A stretch of DNA of 64,000 bases. Source: Aquabacter cavernae (GTDB taxonomy: Bacteria; Pseudomonadota; Alphaproteobacteria; Rhizobiales; Xanthobacteraceae). This document shows, piece by piece, positions 27,417 to 36,997 of this stretch (positions within the stretch are counted from its first letter, which is position 1; each line of letters starts with the position of its first letter). The stretch spans positions 434,001 through 498,000 of the forward strand of contig NZ_RWKV01000008.1 in NCBI RefSeq assembly GCF_003993795.1, in the 5' to 3' direction. Both the position numbers and the translations under genes were made by a program. The notes beneath the pieces were generated by a model that saw only the letters and a list, made by a program, of their open reading frames with translations, was not told the origin of the DNA and made no database searches.

Positions 27417-28598
27417 TCAGCCCGCCAGCAGGCCCCCGGCCGCCGCCAGCAGTATGACCACTGCCAGCGGCGGCGCCTGCCACACAGTGAGCAGGAGAAA
27501 GCCGCCTGCGGCCAGCGTGAAGTCCAGCGGCGTTGCCACGGCGCTGGTCCAGACCGGGCTGTAAAGCGCGGCGGCGAGCACGCCCACCACCGCTGCATTG
27601 GCGCCGCGCATGGCGGCCTGGGCCAAGGGCGCCCCGCGCAACACGCCCCAGAAGGGCAGGGCGCCGTAGACCAGCAGCAGGCCGGGCAGGAAGATGCCCA
27701 CCGTGGCAAGCGCCGCGCCCAGCGGACCATCCGCCACCGCACCGAGATAGGCCGCGAAGGTGAAGAGCGGGCCGGGTACCGCCTGGGCGAGGCCGTAGCC
27801 CGCGAGGAAGTCCGCCTTGTCCACGAAGCCCGGCGCCACCACTGAGGCTTCCAGCAGCGGCAGAACCACATGCCCGCCGCCAAACACCAGGGCACCCGCG
27901 CGATAGCAGGCGGCGAATAAGGCCACCCCCGTGGAGGTCGCGACTAGCGGCAGCACCAGCAGCAGCCCGCCCGCCAGAATGAGGGCAAACGCCCCCGCGC
28001 GCCGGGAGACCGGGACCGGAATGTGGCTGGGCGCGTCGCTTCCCGCCGCCCGGCAGGCAAGCAGACCGACCGCCGCGCCGGCCACAATGGCCAGGACCTG
28101 GCTGACGGCGACGGGCCAGAGCAAAGTGAGCGCGAGGGCGAGGAAGGCGATCGCTGCGCGGGTCCGGTCGGGGGTGAGGGTGCGGGCCATGCCCAGCACC
28201 GCCTGCGCCACCACCGCCACGGCCACCAGCTTCAGCCCATGGATGATGCCCGTCGCCGCCGGCCCGCCGAGATGGGCGGCGCCCAGCCCGAAGGCGGCCA
28301 GCACCAGCGCCGAGGGCAAGGTGAAGCCGACCCAGGCGGCGATCCCGCCTAGGAGGCCGCCGGCGCGGATGAGCCCCAGCCCGAATCCCACCTGGCTGGA
28401 TGCGGGGCCGGGAAGGAACTGGCAGAGCGCCACGAGATCGGCATAGGCCGCCTCGCTGATCCAGCGGCGGCGCACCACAAGGGCCTCGCGGAAATAGCCC
28501 AGATGGGCCACCGGCCCGCCGAACGCGGTCAGGCCCAGCAGGAAGAAGGTGCGGAACACCTCGCCCACGCCGCCGCTCTCTGCCCGATGATCCGCCAT
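27417..28598 (-). CDS. chrA: Chromate ion transporter (CHR family)
   Basis: Inner membrane protein of 393 residues, long-chain CHR type with two homologous halves of about six helices each. The first half holds the signature FFLLGLTAFGGPVAHLGYFRE and the LCQFLPGPASSQ motif; the second half repeats it as YRAGALVFGGGHVVLPLLE and YGLAQAVPGPLFTFAAYLG. Such proteins extrude chromate, with sulfate as likely native analogue. No chrB regulator is adjacent, so a physiological role other than chromate resistance is possible. It is convergent with valS; their stop codons abut. Confidence 0.93.
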   Translation of the reverse strand: MADHRAESGGVGEVFRTFFLLGLTAFGGPVAHLGYFREALVVRRRWISEAAYADLVALCQFLPGPASSQVGFGLGLIRAGGLLGGIAAWVGFTLPSALVLAAFGLGAAHLGGPAATGIIHGLKLVAVAVVAQAVLGMARTLTPDRTRAAIAFLALALTLLWPVAVSQVLAIVAGAAVGLLACRAAGSDAPSHIPVPVSRRAGAFALILAGGLLLVLPLVATSTGVALFAACYRAGALVFGGGHVVLPLLEASVVAPGFVDKADFLAGYGLAQAVPGPLFTFAAYLGAVADGPLGAALATVGIFLPGLLLVYGALPFWGVLRGAPLAQAAMRGANAAVVGVLAAALYSPVWTSAVATPLDFTLAAGGFLLLTVWQAPPLAVVILLAAAGGLLAG

Positions 28599-28969
28599 AT
28601 GTGCCTCCCGCCGGGCGGCATGTTGACGAGCGGGCGGCAGCGGTCAAGGCCACTACCTGACGCTGCAATGTCCGCCCGGTGCAGTTTCGTGTGTCGCGCC
28701 CGCAACACCCGCGGCGTTTCAAGCGTCCGGAGGGGTCCGAGACATCTTGCGCCGCGATCCCGCCACAAAACGAAACGAGACGGTAAGGAGCGATGTGGCG
28801 AAGTGCGTATCCGGGCCGTGGTCCCGGCGTCACATGCGGGGTGATGTGAATGGTAGGGCACAAGATTGAGAACGGTTTTCCGCCGGGGGGCGTCTGCCAA
28901 GGAGAATCCTTGGCTTGGCCTTTCGGCAGCCGCGATGTTGCCCGCAGTCTTTGGCAATCTCAGCCTGTC
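28599..28969. other. Divergent promoter region between chrA-like and exoR-like genes
   Basis: About 370 bp. It contains less GC-rich DNA near 28740-28800 and the in-frame upstream part (28850-28969) of the exoR-like reading frame. No RNA gene, strong hairpin or repeat was recognised. Confidence 0.45.
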
Positions 28970-29896
28970 ATGATCGTTTCGTCCCATAGCCGCCAGCGCG
29001 GCGCGGCCGCTCCGGCCCGTCTCCGGTCCGCCCTCAGCGGGTCCGCGCGGGGCGCCGTGGGTGCGGCCGTCCTCGCGCTCAGCCTTGCGGCGTCTCTTGC
29101 CCCGGCCGCGGCCTTCGACGGCAATGCCCAGAATGAACCCTCCGGCTCCGTGCTGATGCCCCCGGCCAACGTGCCCATGGCGCCGCCGCTGCGTCCGGTG
29201 GACGAGGCGTTCCGCTCCGGCGCGCAGGCGCTGCGTTCGGGACAGACCGCGAAGGGCGTGGACGCCCTGCGCTATGCCGCCGACCAGGGCCACCCGGCCG
29301 CCCAGTGGAAGCTGGGGCGCATGTATGCCGATGGCGACGGCGTGAAGCGGGACGACATCAAGGCCTTTGAATATTTCAGCAAGATCGCCAACAGTCACGC
29401 CGAGGACTATCCCGGCACGCCCCAGGCGCGCTTCGTGGCGAGCGCCTTCGTGGCGCTGGGCGGCTATTATCTTGTCGGCATCCCCAATTCGGGCGTGCGC
29501 CGCGACGCCAACCGCGCTCGGGACATGTATTCCTACGCGGCCTCCTATTTCGGTGATCCGGACGCGCAGTTCCGCCTGGCCAAGCTCTATCTCGACGGCG
29601 CGGGCGTGAAGCGCGATCCGCGCCAGGCGTCACGCTGGCTGTTCCTCGCCTCCCAGAAGGGGCAGTACGAGGCGCAGGCCATGTTGGGCCACATGCTGTT
29701 CCGCGGCGATGACGGCGTGACCCCGCAGCCCGCCCGTGGCCTCATGTGGCTCACGCTGGCGCGCGACAGCGCCGCCGGGCCGGGCGACAAATGGGTGGTG
29801 GACCTCTATGAGGACGCCTTCCAGGACGCCTCTCCCGACGAGCGGGCGTCGGCCTTGAAATATCTGGAGCAGTGGCTGAAGACAGCCCAGCGCTAA
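28970..29896 (+). CDS. ExoR-like periplasmic Sel1-repeat protein
   Basis: 308 residues from ATG 28970. A basic N-terminus and hydrophobic stretch (AVGAAVLALSLAASLAPAAA, cleavage before FDG) give a signal peptide. The mature protein has Sel1-type helical repeats: AVDALRYAAD-like units at QTAKGVDALRYAADQGHPAAQWKLG, DIKAFEYFSKIAN, ARDMYSYAASYFGDPDAQFRLAKLYLDG and QASRWLFLASQKGQYEAQAMLG. Length and order resemble ExoR, which in Sinorhizobium holds the ExoS-ChvI two-component system inactive in the periplasm and so represses succinoglycan. The frame extends to GTG/ATG at 28850, giving 40 extra residues ahead of the signal; the shorter start is favoured by the signal peptide although its ribosome-binding site is weak. 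ExoR function is inferred. Confidence 0.8.
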   Translation: MIVSSHSRQRGAAAPARLRSALSGSARGAVGAAVLALSLAASLAPAAAFDGNAQNEPSGSVLMPPANVPMAPPLRPVDEAFRSGAQALRSGQTAKGVDALRYAADQGHPAAQWKLGRMYADGDGVKRDDIKAFEYFSKIANSHAEDYPGTPQARFVASAFVALGGYYLVGIPNSGVRRDANRARDMYSYAASYFGDPDAQFRLAKLYLDGAGVKRDPRQASRWLFLASQKGQYEAQAMLGHMLFRGDDGVTPQPARGLMWLTLARDSAAGPGDKWVVDLYEDAFQDASPDERASALKYLEQWLKTAQR

Positions 29897-29914
29897 GGCC
29901 AGCCTTTCCAGCCC

Positions 29915-30703
29915 TCACGCCGCGATGGCGAGATCGATCCAGACCGGAACATGGTCCGAGGGCTTCTCCCAGGCCCGCACATGCTTGTCCACGCCCGCCG
30001 CGACGAGGCGGTCCGCCGCCTGGGGCGACAGGAGCAGGTGGTCGATGCGGATGCCCAGATCGCGCTGCCACGCGCCCGCCTGATAATCCCAGAACGTATA
30101 GATCCGGTCCGAATCCGAGGTGGCCCGAATTGCGTCGGTGAGCCCCAGATGGATGAGATCGCGGAACGCCGTGCGGGTGGGCGGCAGGAACAGGGCGTCA
30201 TTCACCCAGGCTTCCGGCACGGCCGCATCTGCGGGCATGGGGATGACGTTGAAGTCCCCCGCCAGCACGAAGGCTTCCTCCAACTCCAGCCGCGCGGCGG
30301 CGAGTGCTCGCAGGCGCGCCATGAAGCCGAGCTTGTAGGGGTATTTCTCCGTCTCGGGCGGGTTGCCGTTCGGCAGATAGAGGCAGCACACCCGCACCGC
30401 CATGCCCTTGACCGACACCACCGCCTCGATGAAGCGGGACTGCACGTCGCTCTCATCGCCGGGCAGGCCCAGGGTCACGTCCTCCAGCGGGAGCTTGGAG
30501 AGGAGGGCGACGCCGTTGAACCCCTTCTGGCCGTGCACCGCCACATTGTAGCCGAGCGCCTCGAACGCCTCGCGGGGGAAGGCCTCGTCCTGGCATTTGA
30601 TCTCCTGGAGGCAGACCACGTCCGGCTGCGCCTCCTGCAGCCAGCGCACCGCATGGTCGAGCCGCTGGCGGATGGAATTCACGTTCCAGGTGGCGATGCG
30701 CAT
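29915..30703 (-). CDS. xthA: Exodeoxyribonuclease III / AP endonuclease
   Basis: Mg-dependent endonuclease/exonuclease/phosphatase-fold enzyme acting on abasic sites in base excision repair. 262 residues, normal. Motifs: MRIATWNVNSIRQRL at the start, LQEIKCQDEAFP with the metal-binding Glu, LAGDFNVIP with catalytic Asp/Asn, GIRIDHLLLS and the C-terminal catalytic SDHVPVWIDL. It is convergent with the exoR-like gene, with 18 bases between stops, and divergent from the algI-like gene. Confidence 0.96.
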   Translation of the reverse strand: MRIATWNVNSIRQRLDHAVRWLQEAQPDVVCLQEIKCQDEAFPREAFEALGYNVAVHGQKGFNGVALLSKLPLEDVTLGLPGDESDVQSRFIEAVVSVKGMAVRVCCLYLPNGNPPETEKYPYKLGFMARLRALAAARLELEEAFVLAGDFNVIPMPADAAVPEAWVNDALFLPPTRTAFRDLIHLGLTDAIRATSDSDRIYTFWDYQAGAWQRDLGIRIDHLLLSPQAADRLVAAGVDKHVRAWEKPSDHVPVWIDLAIAA

Positions 30704-30857
30704 GGGGGCTCTCCGGTTCGCGGGGAGGATAGGATGGGCAAGCGGGCGTGCAAATCCCTGATGCGACGTTCTTCACGGCCTTGTCGGGTCGGCCAATCTT
30801 GCTCCGTCCGCAAAAGGATGGCATTTCAGTCCGCCCCCATCGGACGCCCGCGCCGGC

Positions 30858-32264
30858 ATGACCTTCGCCTCCATCGAATTTCTGTTCTATTTCTTTCCGC
30901 TGTTTCTCCTGCTGTATTTCTCAGCCAGGACGATCAAGCTCAAGAACATCATCTTCGTTATTTTCTCGCTGGTCTTCTATGCGGGCGGGTACACGCCGCA
31001 TCTGTTCCTGCTGCTCTTCTCCATTTTCGTGAACTACAAGGTGGCCCTTGCGCTCGATGCGCGGGAAGGGGAGGGGCGGCGCAAGCTTCTCGTCTATGGC
31101 GTGGTGTTCAACGTCGCCCTGCTGGGCTTCTTCAAATATACCGGCTTCTTTCTGGAGAATTTGGACGCCCTGCTGGAGCCGTTCGAGGTGGTGATTCCCG
31201 TTCCGCGCATCGGCCTGCCGCTGGGCATCTCCTTCTATTCCTTCCACGCCATCTCCTACATCGCCGACATCTATAAGGGCCGGGTGCGGGCGAACCGGGA
31301 TCCGCTCCAGTTCGTGCTCTACATGACCATGTTCCCGCAGCTCGTGGCGGGCCCCATCGTGCGCTATTCCACGGTGGCCCGGCAGCTCGGGGAGCGGCAC
31401 ACCACATGGGGGCGCTTCTCGGCGGGCTCGCGGCTGTTCGCCATCGGCCTTGCCTGGAAGGTGCTGATCGCGGACGAGGTATCGCCGCTGGTCATGTCCA
31501 TCTTCGACGGCACCAGCCATCCCACCATGCTGGAGGCGTGGCTGGGGGTCTATGCCTATGCCATCCAGATCTATTTTGACTTCGGCGGCTATTCGGCCAT
31601 GGCCGTGGGCCTGGGCGTCATGGTGGGCTTCACCCTGCCGCGCAACTTCCGGATTCCCTATGCCGCGCTCAGCATCACCGACTTCTGGCGGCGCTGGCAC
31701 ATGAGCCTGTCGTCCTGGCTGCGCGACTATGTCTACATCACGCTGGGCGGCAACCGGCTCGGGCCGATGCGGACCTATGTGAATCTGTGGAGCGTCTTCC
31801 TGCTGTGCGGCCTGTGGCACGGGGCGAGCTGGAACTTCGTCATCTGGGGCGCCCATCACGGCGCCTTCCTGGTGATCGAGCGCATGGGCCTGAAGCGCTG
31901 GCTGGACAAGGGGCCGGCGGCGCTCGCCCATCTCTATACGGTGGTCGTGGTGCTGCTGGGCTGGGTCTGGTTCCGGGCGGAAACCTTCGACGGGGCGCTT
32001 GGCATGTTCGCCGGGCTGTTCGGCTTCAACGGGGTGGGTGGCATGAGCTTTCCCATCGCCTTCGGCCTGTATCCGCTCTCCGTGGCGGCGCTGGTGGCGG
32101 GCGGGCTCATCGGCTTCTGGAAGTGGCCGCGCATCAAGGTCGCGCTCGGCTGGCGGCCCGCCGTGGCGGTGCTCGACTATGCCATGATCGCGGCCATCAT
32201 GATCCTCAGCGTCATCTGGATCGGCGGCGGCCCGGCCGCGCCCTTCCTGTATTATCGGTTCTGA
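30858..32264 (+). CDS. MBOAT O-acyltransferase, AlgI-like
   Basis: Polytopic inner membrane protein of 468 residues that is expected to move acetyl groups across the membrane for O-acetylation of an exopolysaccharide, as AlgI does for alginate. About ten to twelve hydrophobic helices are visible, starting FLFYFFPLFLLLYF. MBOAT hallmarks are TMFPQLVAGPIVRY, FWRRWHMSLSSWLRDYVYI, GGNRLG and the catalytic H321 in CGLWHGASWNFVIWGAHHG. The start ATG 30858 gives the usual MBOAT N-terminus. It is 3 bases upstream of an AlgJ-like gene, a functional pair. No polysaccharide synthase genes are nearby. Confidence 0.93.
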   Translation: MTFASIEFLFYFFPLFLLLYFSARTIKLKNIIFVIFSLVFYAGGYTPHLFLLLFSIFVNYKVALALDAREGEGRRKLLVYGVVFNVALLGFFKYTGFFLENLDALLEPFEVVIPVPRIGLPLGISFYSFHAISYIADIYKGRVRANRDPLQFVLYMTMFPQLVAGPIVRYSTVARQLGERHTTWGRFSAGSRLFAIGLAWKVLIADEVSPLVMSIFDGTSHPTMLEAWLGVYAYAIQIYFDFGGYSAMAVGLGVMVGFTLPRNFRIPYAALSITDFWRRWHMSLSSWLRDYVYITLGGNRLGPMRTYVNLWSVFLLCGLWHGASWNFVIWGAHHGAFLVIERMGLKRWLDKGPAALAHLYTVVVVLLGWVWFRAETFDGALGMFAGLFGFNGVGGMSFPIAFGLYPLSVAALVAGGLIGFWKWPRIKVALGWRPAVAVLDYAMIAAIMILSVIWIGGGPAAPFLYYRF

Positions 32265-32267
32265 CCC

Positions 32268-33404
32268 ATGCCGCTGCTTCTCCGACATCGCCGTCGCATG
32301 GGCATCCTGGTGGTGGGCATCATCGCCCTGCTGCTCATCGGCAATCTCATTCCCGACCCGTCCGGCCGCTATATCTGGCGCGGCGGGCAGAAGCTGCCGG
32401 GCGCGCCCTGGTATGAGCAGCTCCACGGCCGCCTCCAGCGCCTTGCTTTCTATGTGCAGGACAATTTCGGCTTCCGGGCCAGCCTGCCCCTGGTGCGCCT
32501 CGCCATCCGCGACACGCTGAACTCGCCCGAGAACGGCTTCATCTATGTGGGGCGGAATGGGCAGTTGCTGTTCGCCGGCCAGCATGCCGCCGGCCAGTCG
32601 GCGGGCGCGCTCATGCGCAAGGATGCCGTGGAGCGGTTCGCCGCGCTCATGATGGCGCTTCAGAGGGAACTGGCCTCCTACGGCACCAAGGTGGTGGTGG
32701 CGCTGCCGCCCAATGCCCAGTCCGTGGACCTGGAGCAGCTCCCGGAATGGCAGGACAAGTATCCCGCCCAGCCGACGGAATATTCCTACCTGCTGGAGGA
32801 ACTGAAGGTGCGCGGCATCGCCGCCGTGGACCTGCGCGACGTGCTGCGCCAGTCAACGGATGCGCGGCGCTATCTGCCCAACGACACCCATTGGACCAAC
32901 CGCTCGGCGGTGCTGTCCTTCAATGCGGTGATGCGCGCGGCAGGCCATCCCGACTGGCAGGTGAACGAGGCCGAGGTGCTCGGCCCGGTCGGCCCCTTCT
33001 TCCTTGGCGACCTCGCGCGCTCGCTCCGCCGCACGCCGCCGCTGCCGGACGAGAATCAGGTGCTGAACCTCAAGCCGCCGGGGCCATCCACGGGCTTCGT
33101 CTTCGAGGGCAAGCATGAGGCGAAGCCCTTCAACGGCTTCACCTATCGCTATGCGGAGAGCGGGCCGCGCGTGCTCATTATCGGCGATTCCTACACGCTC
33201 AATATCTGGCCGCGCCTGTTCGCCTTCACCCCCGTGGCGGAGGTGGGGTGGATGCATATGAGCAAGACCACCTACGGAAGCTGCGACTTCAATTTCGCGG
33301 ATGTGAAGCGCTTCAAGCCGGATTTGCTCATCGTGGCACGCGGCGAGCGTCTGTTCCCGTGCCTCAACGGCTCCTGGCCGGACTATCTGACCTCGCCCGA
33401 CTGA
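32268..33404 (+). CDS. AlgJ/AlgX-type SGNH hydrolase-like acetyltransferase
   Basis: 378 residues with an N-terminal signal anchor (MGILVVGIIALLLIGNLI) and a periplasmic SGNH domain. The catalytic dyad motif DTHWT (206-210) and the nucleophile motif GDSYT with Ser308 match the AlgJ/AlgX group that completes transfer of acetyl groups to polysaccharide in the periplasm. It follows the algI-like gene by 3 bases, so the pair is an operon. In alginate systems additional subunits (AlgF) are needed; none is seen. Polymer substrate unknown. Confidence 0.88.
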   Translation: MPLLLRHRRRMGILVVGIIALLLIGNLIPDPSGRYIWRGGQKLPGAPWYEQLHGRLQRLAFYVQDNFGFRASLPLVRLAIRDTLNSPENGFIYVGRNGQLLFAGQHAAGQSAGALMRKDAVERFAALMMALQRELASYGTKVVVALPPNAQSVDLEQLPEWQDKYPAQPTEYSYLLEELKVRGIAAVDLRDVLRQSTDARRYLPNDTHWTNRSAVLSFNAVMRAAGHPDWQVNEAEVLGPVGPFFLGDLARSLRRTPPLPDENQVLNLKPPGPSTGFVFEGKHEAKPFNGFTYRYAESGPRVLIIGDSYTLNIWPRLFAFTPVAEVGWMHMSKTTYGSCDFNFADVKRFKPDLLIVARGERLFPCLNGSWPDYLTSPD

Positions 33405-33412
33405 CGACAAAA

Positions 33413-33436
33413 GCCCGGACGCAGGGGCGTCCGGGC
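33413..33436 (+). terminator. Terminator between algJ-like and erpA genes
   Basis: A 9-bp perfect stem (33413-33421 with 33428-33436) preceded by acaaaa and followed by cttcggg. It sits between convergent genes and could serve both. Confidence 0.65.
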
Positions 33437-33477
33437 CTTCGGGAAAGCCTGTGCCGCGCTGGCGTGAGACGTCTATC

Positions 33478-33819
33478 TCAGAGCGCGAAGCTGGTGCCGC
33501 AGCCGCAGGAGGCGGTGGCCTGGGGGTTGTCGATCTTGAAGGACGCTCCGATCAGGTCGTCCACGAAATCGATGCGCGAGCCGGAGAGATAGTCCAGGGA
33601 CGTCCGGTCCACCACCACCACGGCGCCGTCCTTCTCGATCACGAGATCGTCGGGGTCGCGTTCGCGGGTCACGTCGAACTTGTATTGGAAGCCGGAGCAG
33701 CCGCCGCCTTCCACGCTGACGCGCAGGACGCTTTCCGGCGGCTCGCCGGAGAGGATTTCACCGATCCGGCGCGCGGCGCTGTCGGTGACGATGACATTGG
33801 GGGCGAGAGCGGCATCCAC
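33478..33819 (-). CDS. erpA: Iron-sulfur cluster insertion protein ErpA (A-type carrier)
   Basis: 113-residue HesB/IscA-family protein that carries Fe-S clusters from scaffold to apo-enzymes. The three conserved cysteines are C41 (EGGGCSGFQYKF) and C105/C107 (SCGCGTSFAL). The VIVTDSAARRIGEIL opening is typical. It is divergent from dgt across about 90 bp. ErpA versus IscA cannot be fully separated by sequence; the genomic setting next to dgt-argS favours ErpA. Confidence 0.92.
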   Translation of the reverse strand: MDAALAPNVIVTDSAARRIGEILSGEPPESVLRVSVEGGGCSGFQYKFDVTRERDPDDLVIEKDGAVVVVDRTSLDYLSGSRIDFVDDLIGASFKIDNPQATASCGCGTSFAL

Positions 33820-33909
33820 GGCGGGTTTCCGGAATTCGGCGGTTGATCCTTCACTGGCATATTAGTTAAGTGCGCCCGCGTCGAAGTTAAAGGGGCAGGG
33901 GGAATTGGC

Positions 33910-35112
33910 ATGGCGGTTGCGGGAGGGCGGCCGCGCGTGCCGTGGGCGAGCGATCCGTTCCAGACCCGGGGCCGCCTGTTCGCCGAGCCGGACGATTCCC
34001 GCAATCCCTTCCGCCGCGATTGCGACCGCATCATCCATTCCACCGCCTTCCGGCGCCTGAAGCACAAGACGCAGGTCTTCGTGTTCCACGAGGGTGATCA
34101 TTTCCGTACCCGCCTCACCCATACGCTGGAAGTGGTGCAGGTAGCCCGTTCCGTGGCCCGCGCCCTGGGGCTGGACGAGGATCTGGCCGAGGCGCTGGCG
34201 CTGGCGCACGATCTCGGGCATCCGCCCTTCGCCCATGCGGGCGAGCGGGCGCTTCATGCCTGCTTGGCGGAGCAGGGCGGGTTCGATCACAACGCCCAGT
34301 CGCTGCGCGTGGTGACGCGCCTGGAACGACGCTATGCGGAGTTCGACGGCCTCAACCTCACCTGGGAGGCGCTGGAGGGCATCGCCAAGCATAATGGCCC
34401 CCTGACCGACGCGGCGGGGAGCGGAATCGGGCGCTACTCAGGCGGCTTGCCCCACGCCATCGCAGTGCATTCGGCGGCGCAGGACCTTGAACTTCACCAA
34501 CATGCGGGCCCGGAGGCACAAGTGGCCTCCATCTCCGACGACATCGCCTATGACGTGCACGATTTGGACGATGGGTTGCGCGCGGGCTTCTTCTCCCTGG
34601 AGGAGATCGCCGATCTACCCCTGGTAGGCGAGGCGGTGGCCGAGGTGCGCGGCCGCTATCCGGAACTGGAGCGCAACCGCATCGGCACCGAGGTGATGCG
34701 CCGCGTCATCACCCGCCTCATCGAGGATGTGGTGCGCGAGAGCGATGCCCTGGCGCTGGCGGCGGGCGTCTCCAGCGCCGCCGAGGTGCGCGCGCTGGGG
34801 CGTCCCGTCATCGCCTTCTCGCCCGCCATGGTGGAGGCGGAGGCGGCGATCAAGCGCTTCCTGTTCGCCCGCATGTACCGCCATCCTCGCGTGGAGCGGG
34901 TGATGGCGGATGCCATGCAGGTGGTGACGGACCTTTACGGCCATTTCCTCGCCCATCCCCAGGCCATGCCTGATCGCTGGCGCGAGGGGCTGGACCCGGC
35001 GGACGGCGCGCGCCTTGCCCGGCGCGTGGCGGACTACATCGCGGGAATGACCGACCGCTACGCCCTGGACCAGCATGCCCGCTTCTTTGACTTGACGCCG
35101 GATTTGCGTTAG
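33910..35112 (+). CDS. dgt: Deoxyguanosinetriphosphate triphosphohydrolase-like protein
   Basis: HD-domain dNTP triphosphohydrolase of 400 residues, the shorter Dgt-like type 2 form common in alphaproteobacteria. Metal-binding residues are H71 ([10 protein letters not shown]), H100-D101 ([15 protein letters not shown]) and an Asp in [16 protein letters not shown]. The N-terminal [27 protein letters not shown] is a strong family signature. It controls dNTP pools in the cytoplasm. It is followed by argS after 49 bases and is probably co-transcribed with it. Confidence 0.95.
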   Translation: MAVAGGRPRVPWASDPFQTRGRLFAEPDDSRNPFRRDCDRIIHSTAFRRLKHKTQVFVFHEGDHFRTRLTHTLEVVQVARSVARALGLDEDLAEALALAHDLGHPPFAHAGERALHACLAEQGGFDHNAQSLRVVTRLERRYAEFDGLNLTWEALEGIAKHNGPLTDAAGSGIGRYSGGLPHAIAVHSAAQDLELHQHAGPEAQVASISDDIAYDVHDLDDGLRAGFFSLEEIADLPLVGEAVAEVRGRYPELERNRIGTEVMRRVITRLIEDVVRESDALALAAGVSSAAEVRALGRPVIAFSPAMVEAEAAIKRFLFARMYRHPRVERVMADAMQVVTDLYGHFLAHPQAMPDRWREGLDPADGARLARRVADYIAGMTDRYALDQHARFFDLTPDLR

Positions 35113-35161
35113 GCGCCGCCCTTCGCCGGTTCCCGTTTCCGCCAGCCCATTGGATGCGTCC

Positions 35162-36919
35162 ATGAACGTCTACGCGATCTTCGCCGATCACGTGCGCGCC
35201 GCCGTCACCGCCCTTCAAGAGGAAGGGCGCGTGCCTGCCGGGCTCGCGCTTGCCCGCGTGGTGGTGGAGCCGCCGCGCGATGCGTCCAACGGCGATCTCG
35301 CCACCAATGCCGCCATGGTGCTCGCCAAGGACGCGGGGATGAAGCCGCGCGATCTGGCGGTTCTCATCGCCGGACGGCTGGAGGGCTTGCCCCAGGTGAC
35401 GAAGGTGGAGGTGGCCGGCCCCGGCTTCATCAACATCTCGCTCGATCCCGCCTTCTGGCCCACGGTGCTGGCCGAGGTTCTGCGCAAGGGCACCGCCTTC
35501 GGCGCCTCCACGCTGGGCGCGGGCGAGCCCATGAATGTGGAATATGTGTCCGCCAACCCCACCGGCCCCATGCATGTGGGCCATTGCCGGGGCGCGGTGT
35601 TCGGCGATGCCATGGCGAGCCTGCTGGCCTTCGCCGGCTACAAGGTGACGCGCGAATATTATATCAACGATGCGGGCGCCCAGGTGGACGTGCTCGCCCG
35701 CTCGGCCTTCCTGCGCTATCGCGAGGCGCTGGGCGAGGAGATCGGCGCCATCCCCGAGGGGCTCTATCCGGGCGACTATCTGGTGCCGGTGGGCGAGGCT
35801 CTGACCAAGGAGCATGGCCCGGCGCTCGCCGCTTTGCCGGAGGCCGACTGGCTGCCGGTGGTGAAGGATGCCGCCATCACGGCCATGATGGCTATGATCC
35901 GCGAGGATCTTGCGGCGCTGGGCATCTCGTTCGACGTGTTCTTTTCCGAGCGCTCGCTCACCCAGGGCGAGGACCGGGTGGGCGCGACCATCGCGCAGCT
36001 GCGCACCAGCGGCGAGGTCTATGAAGGCCGCCTGCCGCCGCCCAAGGGCGCGCCCATCGAGGATTGGGAAGACCGGGAGCAGATCCTGTTCCGCTCCACC
36101 GATTTCGGCGACGACGTGGACCGTCCGCTGGTGAAGTCGGACGGCAGCTACACCTATTTCGCGGGCGACATCGCCTATCACAAGGACAAGTTCGATCGCG
36201 GCTTCCTGCGCATGATCGACGTGTGGGGCGCCGATCACGGTGGCTATGTGAAGCGCATGCAGGCCGCCGTGAAGGCGGTGAGCGGCGGCACGGCGAGCCT
36301 CGACATCGAGCTGTGCCAGCTGGTGCGCCTCACCCGCAACGGCGAGCCGGTGCGCATGTCCAAGCGCGCGGGATCCTTCGTGACGCTGCGGGAAGTGGTG
36401 GACGAAGTGGGCCGCGACGCGGTGCGCTTCATGATGTTGTTCCGCAAGAACGACGCGCCGCTCGACTTCGATCTTGGCAAGGTGATCGAGCAATCGCGCG
36501 AAAATCCCGTGTTCTACGTCCAGTATGCGCATGCCCGCGCACAGTCGATTCTGCGCAATGGGCGCGTCGCATTTCCGGACCTTCCGCAGGGGCGGGAAGG
36601 GTTTGCGGACGCCGATCTGGCGCGCCTGGACGATTCCGGCGAGATCGGGCTGCTCATGCGCCTCGCCGCCTGGCCGCGTCTCGTGGAGCAGGCCGCAACG
36701 GCACGGGAACCGCATCGGGTCGCGTTTTTCTTGTACGAATTGGCAAGCGATTTCCACGCGCAGTGGAACAAGGGGAAAGACTTGCCACATTTACGCTTCA
36801 TTATGGAGAATGATCTAGGTTTGACCATGCCGCGGCTGGGCTTAGTGCATGGCGTGGCGACGGTGCTCGCTTCGGGCCTCGCATTGCTCGGGGTGGAAGC
36901 GGTCCAGGAAATGAAGTGA
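35162..36919 (+). CDS. argS: Arginyl-tRNA synthetase
   Basis: Class I synthetase of 585 residues that charges tRNA-Arg. The N-terminal additional domain (about 1-110) precedes the catalytic core with HIGH-type motif H138-V-G-H141 in [13 protein letters not shown]. The KMSKS equivalent is MSKRAGS at about 399-405. The C-terminal DALR anticodon domain (about 460-585) contains [17 protein letters not shown] and ends [11 protein letters not shown] 35162 is preferred to the TTG four codons upstream. Base composition falls slightly at 36715-36835, but the frame is intact. Confidence 0.97.
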   Translation: MNVYAIFADHVRAAVTALQEEGRVPAGLALARVVVEPPRDASNGDLATNAAMVLAKDAGMKPRDLAVLIAGRLEGLPQVTKVEVAGPGFINISLDPAFWPTVLAEVLRKGTAFGASTLGAGEPMNVEYVSANPTGPMHVGHCRGAVFGDAMASLLAFAGYKVTREYYINDAGAQVDVLARSAFLRYREALGEEIGAIPEGLYPGDYLVPVGEALTKEHGPALAALPEADWLPVVKDAAITAMMAMIREDLAALGISFDVFFSERSLTQGEDRVGATIAQLRTSGEVYEGRLPPPKGAPIEDWEDREQILFRSTDFGDDVDRPLVKSDGSYTYFAGDIAYHKDKFDRGFLRMIDVWGADHGGYVKRMQAAVKAVSGGTASLDIELCQLVRLTRNGEPVRMSKRAGSFVTLREVVDEVGRDAVRFMMLFRKNDAPLDFDLGKVIEQSRENPVFYVQYAHARAQSILRNGRVAFPDLPQGREGFADADLARLDDSGEIGLLMRLAAWPRLVEQAATAREPHRVAFFLYELASDFHAQWNKGKDLPHLRFIMENDLGLTMPRLGLVHGVATVLASGLALLGVEAVQEMK

Positions 36920-36997
36920 TCCCGCACGCCGGCATTTGTGCCGTACGCCATCGGCGGAGCAGGGTCGAAATCCCCGTTCGCAGACGGTTGAGGCAAT

